Shown piece by piece: positions 1 through 7,813 of a stretch of 16,995 bases of DNA. The notes below the pieces were generated by a model. It ran no database searches and was not told the DNA's origin. It worked only from the letters and a program-made list of their open reading frames with translations. Where the stretch lies: contig JALSHN010000225.1 in the NCBI GenBank assembly GCA_026982215.1, positions 1 to 16,995 of the forward strand. The letters run 5' to 3'. Made by a program: the position numbers and the translations under genes. Every line of letters starts with the position of its first letter. Within the stretch, counting starts at the first letter, position 1. Source of the DNA: Gammaproteobacteria bacterium (GTDB lineage Bacteria > Pseudomonadota > Gammaproteobacteria > S012-40).

Positions 1-78
1 GTGGCCGAGTTGTTCCGCCGTCATGGGGTGGGGGAGGTGGTCCTGCGCGAGGGGACGTGGCACCGAGCCGAGGCCTAG
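1..78 (+). CDS. 3' end of an unidentified protein (partial)
   Basis: Frame 1 is open from the first base and ends in TAG at 76-78, giving a 25-residue C-terminal tail (ends GTWHRAEA). It is too short to assign to a family. It could be a real gene tail, because it points towards the minus-strand operon and the two stop codons interlock in a single CTAG at 75-78, a tidy convergent arrangement. Nothing in the window says what the protein does, and the frame could also be open by chance. Confidence 0.4.
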   Translation: MAELFRRHGVGEVVLREGTWHRAEA

Positions 79-527
79 GGCAGGTCGGGGTCGGGCTCGG
101 GGAACAGCAGGGTGTTGTCCTCCCACGCCAGGGTTCCGGGGTGGGGGTGGCAGCACTCACCCCGGCGTTGCAGTCGCAAGTGGTGACGCACCACCATCTC
201 CGCGGCCGCCAGCGGCACCTCTTCGGCGGCCAACAGGTATTCATCGCGGCGCAGATGGCGCAGCCAGCATTCGTCCTCGCCCACCTTCACCAGCAGCGGC
301 AGGGGCAGGCCGTGGGGCAGGACCTCGCGATGGACGAAACATTCCACCGGGGTGGGGCGGTGGCGGCCGTCCTGCCGGCCGATGTGGAGACGGAAGGGGG
401 CCGCGCCGCCCCCCTGGCGCAGCAGGCGTTCCAGCCAATGGGGATCGAGCCCCTGGTGGACCAGCAGGCTGCGATCCCGGTAGGTGGTGAAGAAGCGTTC
501 CAGCGGGGCGCGGCGACGGAACAACAT
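75..527 (-). CDS. Hypothetical protein, 150 aa
   Basis: I do not recognise this protein. The ATG at 527 follows the Rieske gene's stop by 5 bp and has a GAAGG-like ribosome site just upstream. The predicted product is soluble, with no signal peptide or membrane segment, and is rich in Arg, His and Leu. It has four cysteines (63, 87, and the pair 125-126 in GECCHPHP) and a proline/acidic tail (PEPDPDLP). It is the last gene of a tight three-gene minus-strand set with an alpha/beta hydrolase and a Rieske ferredoxin, so it may work with them; this is inferred from position only. The open frame extends further upstream, but that part lies over the Rieske gene and is probably not translated. Its stop overlaps the converging gene's stop by two bases. 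Confidence 0.7.
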   Translation of the reverse strand: MLFRRRAPLERFFTTYRDRSLLVHQGLDPHWLERLLRQGGGAAPFRLHIGRQDGRHRPTPVECFVHREVLPHGLPLPLLVKVGEDECWLRHLRRDEYLLAAEEVPLAAAEMVVRHHLRLQRRGECCHPHPGTLAWEDNTLLFPEPDPDLP

Positions 528-532
528 GGCCT

Positions 533-856
533 TCAGGACTCGGCGAGATAGAGTCGGCCGCCCCGTTCGACGAGGGGCAGGGGGGCCAGTCCCTCTCCCC
601 GACAGGGGCCGGCGAGGCAGGCGCCGTCCTCGATGCGGAACAGCGCACCGTGCAGGGCGCACAGCAGGTGCTCCCCGCTGGGATCGAGGAATCGACCCGG
701 CTGCCAGTCCAGCGGCGCGCCGGTGTGGGGACAGCGGTTGCGGTAGGCATGGGCCTGGCCGTTCTTGCGCACCAGGATGATGCTGCCGACCACCGGGTGT
801 TCCACCGCCCGGGTGCTGCCGTCTTTCAGTTCCTCGGCGCGGATCAGCGGGGTCAC
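533..856 (-). CDS. Small Rieske [2Fe-2S] ferredoxin-like protein
   Basis: This is a 107-residue soluble protein with both Rieske cluster motifs: C42-P-H44 (CPHTGAPL) and C66-A-L-H69 (CALHGALF). In this family the two Cys and two His ligands hold a [2Fe-2S] centre that transfers electrons. The length and lack of any other domain match the small ferredoxin or NirD-like class, not an oxygenase alpha subunit or a bc1-complex Rieske protein, since there is no membrane anchor. The start chosen is GTG at 856, which overlaps the hydrolase stop as GTGA and has GGAGG about ten bases upstream. Translational coupling to the hydrolase is likely. The redox partner cannot be told from the window. Confidence 0.9.
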   Translation of the reverse strand: MTPLIRAEELKDGSTRAVEHPVVGSIILVRKNGQAHAYRNRCPHTGAPLDWQPGRFLDPSGEHLLCALHGALFRIEDGACLAGPCRGEGLAPLPLVERGGRLYLAES

Positions 857-1482
857 GCGGCCCAGTCCTCCAGCAGGGTCTGGCGCAGGTCGTGGAGGCG
901 GCGGTGGAAGAAGTGTCCGGCACCGTCCAGGCAAGCCACCCGCGGCGGGTGGGGGCGTGCCCGGGCCCAGTCCAGTACCGCGCGGCAGGGGACGATCTCG
1001 TCGGCCTCGCCCTGGATCAGCAGCCAGGGCAGCGGCGGCGGCGCCAAGTTCTGGCAATCGAACAGGTTCACTGGCGGGGCCACGGTGATCAGACGGGCCA
1101 CCGGCCGCCGCTGACAGCCGCGCAGGGCCACGTAGGCCCCGAAGGAGAAACCGCCCAGCCAGATCTCGCTGTGGGGTTCTTGTCGCCGCACATGGTCGAT
1201 CACCGCCAGCAGATCGTCGGTCTCGCCGTCGCCATGGTCATAGTGCCCGGCACTGGCCCCCACGCCGCGAAAATTGAACCGCAGCGCCGGGATGCCGGCC
1301 TCGGCCAGGGTGATTGCCAGGGTGTGGACCACCTTGTTGCTCAGGGTGCCGCCGTGCAGGGGATGGGGGTGGCACACCACCGCCCGGGCGGTGGTGCGGG
1401 GCATGGGGGGACGGTCCCAGCGGGCCTCCAGGGGGCCGGCGGGGCCGTCGATGAACAAGGTCTCTCTGTGGGGTCGGGGCAT
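853..1482 (-). CDS. Alpha/beta hydrolase (COG2945-type)
   Basis: This 209-residue cytoplasmic protein has the alpha/beta hydrolase landmarks in order: an HPHP oxyanion-type motif near residues 38-41, FRGVG at 71-75, the nucleophile elbow GFSFG with Ser113, an acid at Asp161 (GEADEIV) and the catalytic His190 (GAGHFFH). The HPHPxHGGT stretch and short length are typical of the small hydrolases annotated as COG2945 or dienelactone-hydrolase-like. Their natural substrates are mostly unknown, so no reaction is assigned. The ATG at 1482 is the natural start and faces recG divergently. It is the first gene of the minus-strand set and overlaps the Rieske gene by four bases. Confidence 0.9.
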   Translation of the reverse strand: MPRPHRETLFIDGPAGPLEARWDRPPMPRTTARAVVCHPHPLHGGTLSNKVVHTLAITLAEAGIPALRFNFRGVGASAGHYDHGDGETDDLLAVIDHVRRQEPHSEIWLGGFSFGAYVALRGCQRRPVARLITVAPPVNLFDCQNLAPPPLPWLLIQGEADEIVPCRAVLDWARARPHPPRVACLDGAGHFFHRRLHDLRQTLLEDWAA

Positions 1483-1512
1483 GCGCTCGCCGGGATGTCA
1501 CCTGGGGGCGCG

Positions 1513-1542
1513 AGTCTACCCTTTCTCCGCTGGTGATTCCAA
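1513..1542 (-). promoter_or_regulatory. Candidate sigma-70 promoter for the hydrolase-Rieske operon
   Basis: On the minus strand a TTGGAA -35-like box (plus-strand 1537-1542) and a TAGACT -10-like box (1513-1518) are separated by 18 bp, each matching consensus at four of six bases. They lie 30-60 bp ahead of the ATG at 1482. This is a plausible but unproven promoter in the 98-bp divergent gap between the hydrolase and recG. Confidence 0.35.
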
Positions 1543-1580
1543 ATCGCTCTCCATGGATCAAGGGGTTAGAATCGCTGCTC

Positions 1581-3668
1581 ATGGAACATGAGTCGCTGGT
1601 GAGGGATCTGCCCGAACGCCGTGCGGTGACGGTGTTACCGGGGGTGGGGCCGCGTCAGGCCGAGCGCCTGGCACGTCTGGGTGTGCACACGCTGGGCGAT
1701 CTGTGGTTCCACTTGCCGCTGCGTTATCAGGATCGTACCCGGGTGTGGCCGCTGGCGGCCTTGCGCCCGGGGCAGGAGGTGCTGGTGTGTGGCACGGTGC
1801 TGTCCGCTCGGGTGGTGCCGGGGCGGCGGCGCACCTTGGTGGTGCGGTTGCAGGACGCCTCCGGTGGGGTGTTGGGGTTGCGTTTTTTCCATTTCGGGGC
1901 GGCGCAGTTGCGCCAGTTCGCCGAGGGCGTGGTGCTCAGCGCCTTTGGCGAGGTGCGTCCGGGCATCCAGGGTCTGGAGATGGTCCATCCGGAATACCAC
2001 TTGGGGGAGGCGCAGCCACAGGCGGGGTTGACGCCGGTCTATCCCACCACCGAGGGCCTGGGACAAGCGCGCTTGCGTCGTTGGGTGGGGGCGGCGCTGG
2101 AACTGGCCGAGGAGGGCTGCCTGGGGGAGTGGCTGCCGCCGTCCTGGTGTCGCGATGCGGGGTTGCCGTCGTTGCGCGATGCCTTGTTCACCGTCCATCG
2201 CCCGCCGCCGGAGGCCTTGGAGGCGATTCTGGCAGGGGAACATCCGGCGCAGCGCCGCTTGGCCCTGGAGGAGCTGCTGGCCCATCACCTGGGATTGCGG
2301 CGTGCGCGTCAGCGTCATCGCCGCCGGCGGGCGCCGAGGGTGGACTCCTCGGAGACGGCCTTGGCGCCCCTGCTCGACCGGCTGCCGTTCCACCTCACCG
2401 GGGCCCAGCGGCGGGTGCTGCGCGAGGTGGCGGCGGATCTGGCGCGCGCGGAACCGATGCTGCGCTTGGTGCAGGGGGATGTGGGCTCGGGAAAGACGGT
2501 GATCGCCGCGGCGGCGGCCTGGTGGTTGGCCCGCTCGGGTTGGCAGACGGCGTTGATGGCGCCCACCGAGTTGCTGGCGGAGCAGCATGCCGCCAACCTT
2601 GCCGGTTGGCTGGCGCCGCTGGGGGTGGAGGTGGTGTTGCTCAACGGCCGTCAGAGGGCTGCCGAGCGCCGGCAGGTCTTGGAGGCGATCAGTGAGGGAC
2701 GGGCAGGGGTGGCGGTGGGTACCCATGCCTTGTTCCAGGAGTCGGTGCGTTTCGCCCGCCTGGGGCTGGTGATCGTCGATGAGCAGCACCGCTTCGGGGT
2801 GCATCAGCGTCTGGCGTTGCGCGAGAAGGGGGTGGTCGGTGATCGGGCGCCGCATCAGCTGGTGATGACCGCCACGCCCATTCCCCGCACCCTGGCGATG
2901 ACCGCCTACGGTGATCTGGACGTCTCGTCGATCGATGAGTTGCCCCCGGGGCGCACCCCGGTGGAGACGGTGGTGATCCCAGAGCGGCGGCGCGACGAAG
3001 TGGTGGCGCGGGTGCGGGCGGCCTGTGGTGCCGGTCGTCAGGCCTATTGGGTCTGCCCGTTGGTGGACGAGTCGGAGCAACTGGCCTGCCAGGCCGCCGA
3101 GGAGACCGCCGTCCGGCTGAGGGAGGAACTCGCCGAGCTGCGGGTGGGTTTGGTGCACGGACGGATGAAAGGAGAGGAAAAGGCGGCGGTGATGACGGCC
3201 TTCAAGGCGGGGGAGATCGATCTCTTGGTGGCCACCACGGTGATCGAGGTGGGGGTGGATGTGCCCAATGCCACGGTGATGATCATCGACAACGCCGAGC
3301 GGCTGGGGTTGGCGCAATTGCATCAGCTCCGTGGTCGGGTGGGGCGAGGGCGGGGGCGCAGTGTCTGTGTGCTGCTGTATCATGGCCGCCTTTCCGCCAC
3401 GGCGCGGGCGCGCTTGGCGGTGTTGCGCGAGAGTAACGACGGTTTCGTGATCGCCGAGCGTGATCTGGCCCTGCGTGGGCCGGGCGAGGTCCTGGGGACC
3501 CGACAGACCGGCTTGGTGGGATTGCGGGTGGCCGACCTGGAGCGCGATGCGGTGTTGATCCCGCTGGCTTGTGAGTGGGCCGAACGCTTGTTGCAACACC
3601 ACCCCGAGGCGGTGGAGCCGTTGTTGCGGCGTTGGTTGTCGAAGGAGGAACGCTATGCCGAGGTGTGA
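1581..3668 (+). CDS. recG: ATP-dependent DNA helicase RecG
   Basis: RecG remodels stalled replication forks and branch-migrates Holliday junctions. Starting at the ATG at 1581 gives 695 residues, almost the same as E. coli RecG (693). An in-frame GTG at 1533 would add 16 residues and is less likely. The N-terminal wedge/OB region contains the family motif LRYQDRT (about 47-53). The helicase core has Walker A GDVGSGKT (299-306), motif II DEQH (400-403), motif III TATPIPRT and the RecG/Mfd-typical GDLDVSSIDELPPGR (444-458). Motif VI is the QLRGRVGRG stretch near residue 590. No key residue is missing. It is the first gene of a plus-strand run, and ubiC starts 3 bp after its stop. Confidence 0.97.
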   Translation: MEHESLVRDLPERRAVTVLPGVGPRQAERLARLGVHTLGDLWFHLPLRYQDRTRVWPLAALRPGQEVLVCGTVLSARVVPGRRRTLVVRLQDASGGVLGLRFFHFGAAQLRQFAEGVVLSAFGEVRPGIQGLEMVHPEYHLGEAQPQAGLTPVYPTTEGLGQARLRRWVGAALELAEEGCLGEWLPPSWCRDAGLPSLRDALFTVHRPPPEALEAILAGEHPAQRRLALEELLAHHLGLRRARQRHRRRRAPRVDSSETALAPLLDRLPFHLTGAQRRVLREVAADLARAEPMLRLVQGDVGSGKTVIAAAAAWWLARSGWQTALMAPTELLAEQHAANLAGWLAPLGVEVVLLNGRQRAAERRQVLEAISEGRAGVAVGTHALFQESVRFARLGLVIVDEQHRFGVHQRLALREKGVVGDRAPHQLVMTATPIPRTLAMTAYGDLDVSSIDELPPGRTPVETVVIPERRRDEVVARVRAACGAGRQAYWVCPLVDESEQLACQAAEETAVRLREELAELRVGLVHGRMKGEEKAAVMTAFKAGEIDLLVATTVIEVGVDVPNATVMIIDNAERLGLAQLHQLRGRVGRGRGRSVCVLLYHGRLSATARARLAVLRESNDGFVIAERDLALRGPGEVLGTRQTGLVGLRVADLERDAVLIPLACEWAERLLQHHPEAVEPLLRRWLSKEERYAEV

Positions 3669-3671
3669 GCG

Positions 3672-4205
3672 GTGTTGAGACGGGGGCGCTGGCGGGCGCC
3701 ACGAGCGTCGTGGCCGCGGCCGCCGGGGCCGCAACGGGCCTGGTTGGGGTGTCCCGGCTCGCTCACCCGGGCCTTGCAGGCCCGCTGCCGGGGGCGTTTC
3801 TCGGTGCAGCTCCTGGGGCTGTCGTGGGTGGGGGCGGGGGCCGATGAGGCCCCTCTGCTGGGGCTGGCACCAGGGCAGCGTTTGTTGGAGCGGCGGGTGT
3901 TCCTGCGCTGCGATGCCACCCCCTGGGTGTTCGCGCGTACCCTGATCCCCCCCGCTACCCTTGCCGGCCCCGGGCGGCGCTTGCGCCGTCTGGGTGGACG
4001 TTCCCTGGGGGAGCTGTTATTTTCCCGCCCCTTCGTGGAACGCGGCGCGCCGCAGTGGGCCCGGGTGCCCGCCACCGAGCTGGGTCTGCCGCTCGGCTGG
4101 GGGCGATTGTGGGGGCGCCGCATCCGCTATCTCTACCATGGCCGTCCACTGTTGGTGAGCGAGTTTTTCCTCCCCGGTCTGTGGTCGGATGCGCGAGACT
4201 CATGA
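3672..4205 (+). CDS. ubiC: Chorismate pyruvate-lyase
   Basis: UbiC removes pyruvate from chorismate to give 4-hydroxybenzoate, the first committed step of ubiquinone synthesis. The 177-residue product matches the family along its C-terminal two-thirds: ERRVFLRC (Arg75 corresponds to catalytic Arg76 of the mature E. coli enzyme), FARTLIP, LGGRSLGELLF, LWGRR, and SEFFLP with Glu164 (E. coli Glu155). The N-terminus is Arg/Pro rich and poorly conserved. The start chosen is GTG at 3672, 3 bp after recG, with GAGGTG seven bases upstream; the adjacent TTG at 3675 cannot be excluded. Its stop overlaps the ubiA ATG as ATGA, so the two consecutive pathway enzymes are probably translationally coupled. 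Confidence 0.93.
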   Translation: MLRRGRWRAPRASWPRPPGPQRAWLGCPGSLTRALQARCRGRFSVQLLGLSWVGAGADEAPLLGLAPGQRLLERRVFLRCDATPWVFARTLIPPATLAGPGRRLRRLGGRSLGELLFSRPFVERGAPQWARVPATELGLPLGWGRLWGRRIRYLYHGRPLLVSEFFLPGLWSDARDS

Positions 4206-5074
4206 CCCTGCTCACCCGCCGACACCTCGCCGATTACCTACGCCTGATGCGGCTGGACCGTCCCATCGGGGTGTTTCTGCTGCTGTGGCCCACATGGTGG
4301 GCCTTGTGGCTGGCCGCCGATGGCTTGCCCGATTTCAAGGTGTGGCTGGTGTTCACCGCCGGGGTGTTGCTGATGCGCTCGGCGGGTTGCGTGATCAACG
4401 ACTATGCCGATCGCCACATCGACCCCCACGTGGCCCGTACCCGTGAGCGTCCGTTGGCCGCGGGGCGGGTGAGTCCCCGCGAGGCCCTGGCCCTGTTCGT
4501 GCTGCTGTGTCTGTTCGCTTTCGCCTTGGTGTTGTTGCTGGACTGGAAGACGGTGGCCTTGTCAGTGGTGGCGGTGGTGCTGGCGGCAGTATATCCCTTC
4601 ATGAAGCGGGTCACCCACCTGCCGCAGGTGGTGCTGGGGGCGGCCTTTGCCTGGGCGATCCCCATGGCCTTCATGGCCCAACAGGGCGCGGTGCCGCCGT
4701 TGGCGTGGCTGCTGTTCGTGGTGACCGTGGCCTGGACCGTGGCCTACGACACCTGGTATGCCATGGTGGATCGCGAGGACGATCTGCGTATCGGGGTGAA
4801 ATCCACCGCCATCCTGTTCGCCGAGCACGATCGTTTGATCATCGGCCTGTTGCAGGGCGGGGTGATCGCCGGCCTGGTGTTGGTGGGGCGAGAGGCGGGA
4901 TTGGCGTGGCCCTATTGGCTGGGGCTGGCACTGGGGGCGGGGTTGTTCCTCCATCAGCAATGGATCACCCGTCATCGCGAGGGGCGGGCCTGTTTTCGTG
5001 CCTTTCTCAATAACAACTGGTTCGGTGCCGCGGTGTTCGCCGGGATCGCCGGGCATTACCTTCTGGCGGGGTGA
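4202..5074 (+). CDS. ubiA: 4-hydroxybenzoate octaprenyltransferase
   Basis: UbiA is an inner-membrane prenyltransferase that attaches the polyprenyl chain to 4-hydroxybenzoate made by the UbiC encoded just upstream. The 290-residue length equals that of E. coli UbiA. Both aspartate-rich Mg2+-prenyl-diphosphate motifs are present: NDYAD (66-70) and DREDD (190-194). Conserved blocks include LMRLDRPIG, LLLWPT, YPFMKR, THLPQVVLGAAF and IGVKSTAILF. The protein is largely hydrophobic, with about eight or nine membrane segments. The ATG at 4202 overlaps the ubiC stop; an upstream extension of the frame covers ubiC and is not used. Confidence 0.97.
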   Translation: MTLLTRRHLADYLRLMRLDRPIGVFLLLWPTWWALWLAADGLPDFKVWLVFTAGVLLMRSAGCVINDYADRHIDPHVARTRERPLAAGRVSPREALALFVLLCLFAFALVLLLDWKTVALSVVAVVLAAVYPFMKRVTHLPQVVLGAAFAWAIPMAFMAQQGAVPPLAWLLFVVTVAWTVAYDTWYAMVDREDDLRIGVKSTAILFAEHDRLIIGLLQGGVIAGLVLVGREAGLAWPYWLGLALGAGLFLHQQWITRHREGRACFRAFLNNNWFGAAVFAGIAGHYLLAG

Positions 5075-5081
5075 GACGACT

Positions 5082-6053
5082 GTGACCGGTATGGATCTCG
5101 GTGCGGTGGCGTTGGGGATCATCGCCCTGGTGTGGGGGGCGGACCGCTTCGTTCTTGGCGCGGCGGGGGTGGCGCGCAATCTCGGCGTCTCCACCCTGGT
5201 CATCGGCCTGGTGATCGTCGGCTTCGGCACCTCGGCGCCGGAGCTGCTGGTATCCGCCATGGCCGGACTGGCAGGCTCCACCGGCCTGGCGGTGGGCAAT
5301 GCCCTGGGCTCCAACATCGCCAACATCGGCCTGGTGTTGGGGACCACCGCCTTGATCGTTCCCCTGGCGGTGCATTCCGGGGTGATCAAGCGCGAGTTTC
5401 CCGTGCTGCTGCTGATGAGTTTCGGCGCCCTACTGTTGCTGCTGGACGGCGAATTGGGGCGGGTGGACGGCGTGATCCTGCTCACCACGCTCGTCCTGCT
5501 CATCTACTGGACGGTGCGTCTGGCGATGAGAGAGCGCGATCACGATCCGCTCCAGGCTGAAGTGGTTGAGGAAATCCCCGAGACCCTCGGCATGGGAGCG
5601 GCGCTGTTGTGGTTGCTGTTGGGACTGGTGGTGTTGCTGGTGGGGGCGCGGATGGTGGTCTGGGGAGCGGTGAACATCGCCCAGGCCTTCGGCGTCAGCG
5701 AAGTGATCATCGGTCTGACCATCGTCGCCATCGGTACCAGCCTGCCCGAGCTGGCCGCCAGTGTGATGGGGGCGCTCAAGGGCGAACCCGATCTGGCCAT
5801 CGGCAATGTGGTGGGCTCCAATCTGTTCAATCTGCTCGGGGTGCTGGGGTTGCCGGCGGTGATCCATCCGGCGGTATTGGACTCCTCGGTGCTGCAGCGG
5901 GACTACCCCGTCATGCTAGCATTGACGGTGGCCTTGTTCCTTCTGGCCTACAATTGGCGCCGCACCCCACGCATCGGCCGCAGCGGCGGCCTGGTGCTGC
6001 TGGGGGCCTACGGCGCCTACATGACCACCCTCTATTTCGCCATGGTGAGTTGA
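5082..6053 (+). CDS. yrbG: Calcium/sodium antiporter, CaCA family (YrbG-like)
   Basis: This 323-residue membrane protein has the two inverted alpha-repeats that define the Ca2+:cation antiporter family: GFGTSAPE (about 47-54) followed by GNALGSNIAN, and AIGTSLPE (216-223) followed by GNVVGSNLFN. The acidic residues in these repeats bind the transported cation. About ten membrane segments are visible, with a charged cytoplasmic loop near 148-168. I chose GTG at 5082 because GGGGTGAG lies seven bases upstream; the ATG at 5091 gives a protein three residues shorter. In E. coli and relatives yrbG also sits just before kdsD, so the position is conserved, but a role in LPS is not established. The next ATG starts directly at the base after its stop. 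Confidence 0.93.
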   Translation: MTGMDLGAVALGIIALVWGADRFVLGAAGVARNLGVSTLVIGLVIVGFGTSAPELLVSAMAGLAGSTGLAVGNALGSNIANIGLVLGTTALIVPLAVHSGVIKREFPVLLLMSFGALLLLLDGELGRVDGVILLTTLVLLIYWTVRLAMRERDHDPLQAEVVEEIPETLGMGAALLWLLLGLVVLLVGARMVVWGAVNIAQAFGVSEVIIGLTIVAIGTSLPELAASVMGALKGEPDLAIGNVVGSNLFNLLGVLGLPAVIHPAVLDSSVLQRDYPVMLALTVALFLLAYNWRRTPRIGRSGGLVLLGAYGAYMTTLYFAMVS

Positions 6054-6257
6054 ATGGAAACCCAAGTCGTTCATGCCGACAAGATCAAATGCGGTGGCTG
6101 CGCCGCCGCCATCCAAGAGGCCCTGAGCAAGCTCCCCGGGGTCTCGGGGGTGGAGGTGGAGGTGGCCAGCGGCAAGGTCACGGTGAGCGGAGAAGGGCTG
6201 GATCCGCAGCAGATCCGCCAGGCCCTCAGTGAGGCCGGCTATCCCCCACGCGACTGA
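6054..6257 (+). CDS. Small heavy-metal-associated (HMA) domain protein, CopZ-like
   Basis: This is a 67-residue single-domain protein with the HMA signature C13-G-G-C16 (KIKCGGCAAAI), a central LPGVSGVEVEV strand and the C-terminal ALSEAGYPP ending seen in CopZ/Atx1 metallochaperones. Such domains bind Cu(I) or similar soft metals through the two cysteines. The methionine usually found two residues before the first Cys (MxCxxC) is replaced by Ile11, so the metal is uncertain. The ATG abuts the antiporter stop (TGAATG), with GGTGAG just upstream. It sits between yrbG and kdsD, which are directly adjacent in the enteric version of this cluster. No copper ATPase is in the window. Confidence 0.9.
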   Translation: METQVVHADKIKCGGCAAAIQEALSKLPGVSGVEVEVASGKVTVSGEGLDPQQIRQALSEAGYPPRD

Positions 6258-6261
6258 ATCC

Positions 6262-7272
6262 ATGAAGGAACGCCGGCGTAAACCCCGGCGCCTGCGCGGG
6301 GCGGATGACGCCGCCCTGCAACGCATGGGGCGGGCGGTGATCGAGCTGGAGGCCGCCGCGGTGGCTGCTCTGGGTGAGCGCATCGGTGACGACTTCGTCC
6401 GCGCCTGCCGTTTCATGCTGGGTTGTCAGGGGCGGATCGTCGTGTTGGGCATGGGCAAGTCCGGCCATATCGGCGGCAAGATCGCCGCCACCCTGGCCAG
6501 CACCGGTAGCCCGGCCTTTTTCGTCCACCCCGGCGAGGCCTCCCATGGCGACCTGGGCATGATCACCCCCGAAGACGTGGTGATCGCCATCTCCAACTCC
6601 GGGGAGACTGGCGAGATCGTCACCATCATCCCCTTGTTGCGGCGTCTCGGTGTGCCGCTGATCGCCATGACCGGGCGGCGTGATTCCACCCTGGGGCGGG
6701 AGGCCGATGTCTGTCTGGATGTCTCGGTGGCCCAGGAGGCCTGTCCCCTGGGGCTCGCCCCCACCGCCAGCACCACCGCCACCCTGGCCATGGGCGACGC
6801 CCTGGCCATCGCCCTGCTCGAGGCCCGGGGCTTCACCGCCGAGGACTTCGCCCGCTCCCATCCCGGCGGCTCCCTGGGACGGCGGTTGTTGCTCCATGTG
6901 GCCGACATCATGCACCGCGACGACGAGATCCCGCGGGTGGCCCGGGGGGCAACCTTGTCCCAGGCGGTGATGGAGATCACCCGCAAACGACTGGGGTTCA
7001 CCACGGTGGTGGAGGAGGACGGCCGGCTCGCCGGAGTGTTCACCGATGGTGATCTGCGCCGCCTGCTGGAGAATCCCCCCGATCTCAATGCCACCCCCAT
7101 CGATGCGGTGATGACCACCGCCGCCACTACCCTCGAGCCCGGCATGCTCGCCGCCGAGGCACTGCAACTGATGGAGAGCCGGCGCATCAATGCCTTCCCG
7201 GTGGTGGATGAATCGGGGCGCGTGGTGGGTGCCGTCAATCTGCACGATCTGCTGCGTGCCGGGGTTTTGTAG
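6262..7272 (+). CDS. kdsD: D-arabinose-5-phosphate isomerase
   Basis: KdsD converts ribulose-5-phosphate to arabinose-5-phosphate, the precursor of Kdo in LPS. The 336-residue product (E. coli 328) has an N-terminal SIS sugar-isomerase domain with GMGKSGHIG (63-71), ASTGSPAFFVHPGEASHGD (80-98), SNSGET (111-116), CPLGLAPTASTTA (161-173) and SHPGGSLGR with His200 matching E. coli His193. A pair of CBS domains follows (about 215-336: TDGDLRR, VVDESGRVVGAVNLHDLLRAG). The first 20 residues are basic and not conserved. The ATG at 6262 is 4 bp after the HMA stop and has no clear ribosome site, so coupling to upstream translation is likely. An internal ATG at 6325 would cut conserved sequence only slightly and is a weaker alternative. 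Confidence 0.96.
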   Translation: MKERRRKPRRLRGADDAALQRMGRAVIELEAAAVAALGERIGDDFVRACRFMLGCQGRIVVLGMGKSGHIGGKIAATLASTGSPAFFVHPGEASHGDLGMITPEDVVIAISNSGETGEIVTIIPLLRRLGVPLIAMTGRRDSTLGREADVCLDVSVAQEACPLGLAPTASTTATLAMGDALAIALLEARGFTAEDFARSHPGGSLGRRLLLHVADIMHRDDEIPRVARGATLSQAVMEITRKRLGFTTVVEEDGRLAGVFTDGDLRRLLENPPDLNATPIDAVMTTAATTLEPGMLAAEALQLMESRRINAFPVVDESGRVVGAVNLHDLLRAGVL

Positions 7273-7285
7273 AGGAGAGACACCC

Positions 7286-7810
7286 ATGCAAGACATACAA
7301 CGACGGGCCGCCCAGGTACGGCTGGTGGTGTTCGATGTCGATGGCGTACTCACCGACGGCCGGCTCTACTACACCGATGACGGCCTGGAGCTCAAGGCCT
7401 TCCATTCCCGCGACGGCCACGGCATGAAGCTGTTGATGAACAGCGGAGTGGAGCTGGCCATCATCACCGCCCGCCGCTCGCCCACGGTGAGCAAGCGCAT
7501 GGAAAGCCTGGGCATCCGTCACGTCTTCCAGGGGCGGTTGGAGAAACTCCCCGCCTATCGCGAGCTCATCGCCGATCTGGGGCTCACCCCCGAACAGACC
7601 GCCTATGTGGGCGACGACGTGGTGGACCTGCCGGTGATGACCCGGGTGGGGCTGGCCATCGCGGTGGCCGATGCCCATCCCTTGGTGAAACGCCATGCCC
7701 ACTGGCAGACCCCCCATCCCGGTGGGCGGGGAGCGGCACGCGACGTCTGCGAACTGATCATGGAGGCCCAGGGCACCTTGGAGGCCCAGCTGGCCCCCTA
7801 TCTGGCTTGA
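7286..7810 (+). CDS. kdsC: 3-deoxy-D-manno-octulosonate 8-phosphate phosphatase
   Basis: KdsC hydrolyses Kdo-8-phosphate to Kdo, two steps after KdsD. The 174-residue protein is a compact C0-type HAD phosphatase without a cap domain, as in the family. It has motif I FDVDGVLTDG with nucleophile Asp17 and Asp19, motif II Thr61 (ITARR), motif III Lys87 (GRLEKL) and motif IV GDDVVD (109-114). The C-terminal GGRGAARDVCELI segment is typical and completes the active site of the neighbouring subunit in the tetramer. The ATG at 7286 has an excellent AGAGGAGAGA site (7271-7280). An upstream extension of the frame overlaps kdsD and was discarded. Confidence 0.96.
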   Translation: MQDIQRRAAQVRLVVFDVDGVLTDGRLYYTDDGLELKAFHSRDGHGMKLLMNSGVELAIITARRSPTVSKRMESLGIRHVFQGRLEKLPAYRELIADLGLTPEQTAYVGDDVVDLPVMTRVGLAIAVADAHPLVKRHAHWQTPHPGGRGAARDVCELIMEAQGTLEAQLAPYLA

Positions 7811-7813
7811 ACC

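Noticed and set aside
1567..1572. TAGAAT as a -10 box for recG
   Set aside because: No acceptable -35 hexamer 16-18 bp upstream, no extended -10 TG, and only 8 bp to the ATG, which would make an almost leaderless transcript.
1635..3734. A 699-codon open frame on the minus strand opposite recG
   Set aside because: It lies entirely antisense to a clear RecG gene, its translation is His/Gln/Arg/Pro-rich without known motifs, and such long antisense frames are expected in GC-rich DNA.
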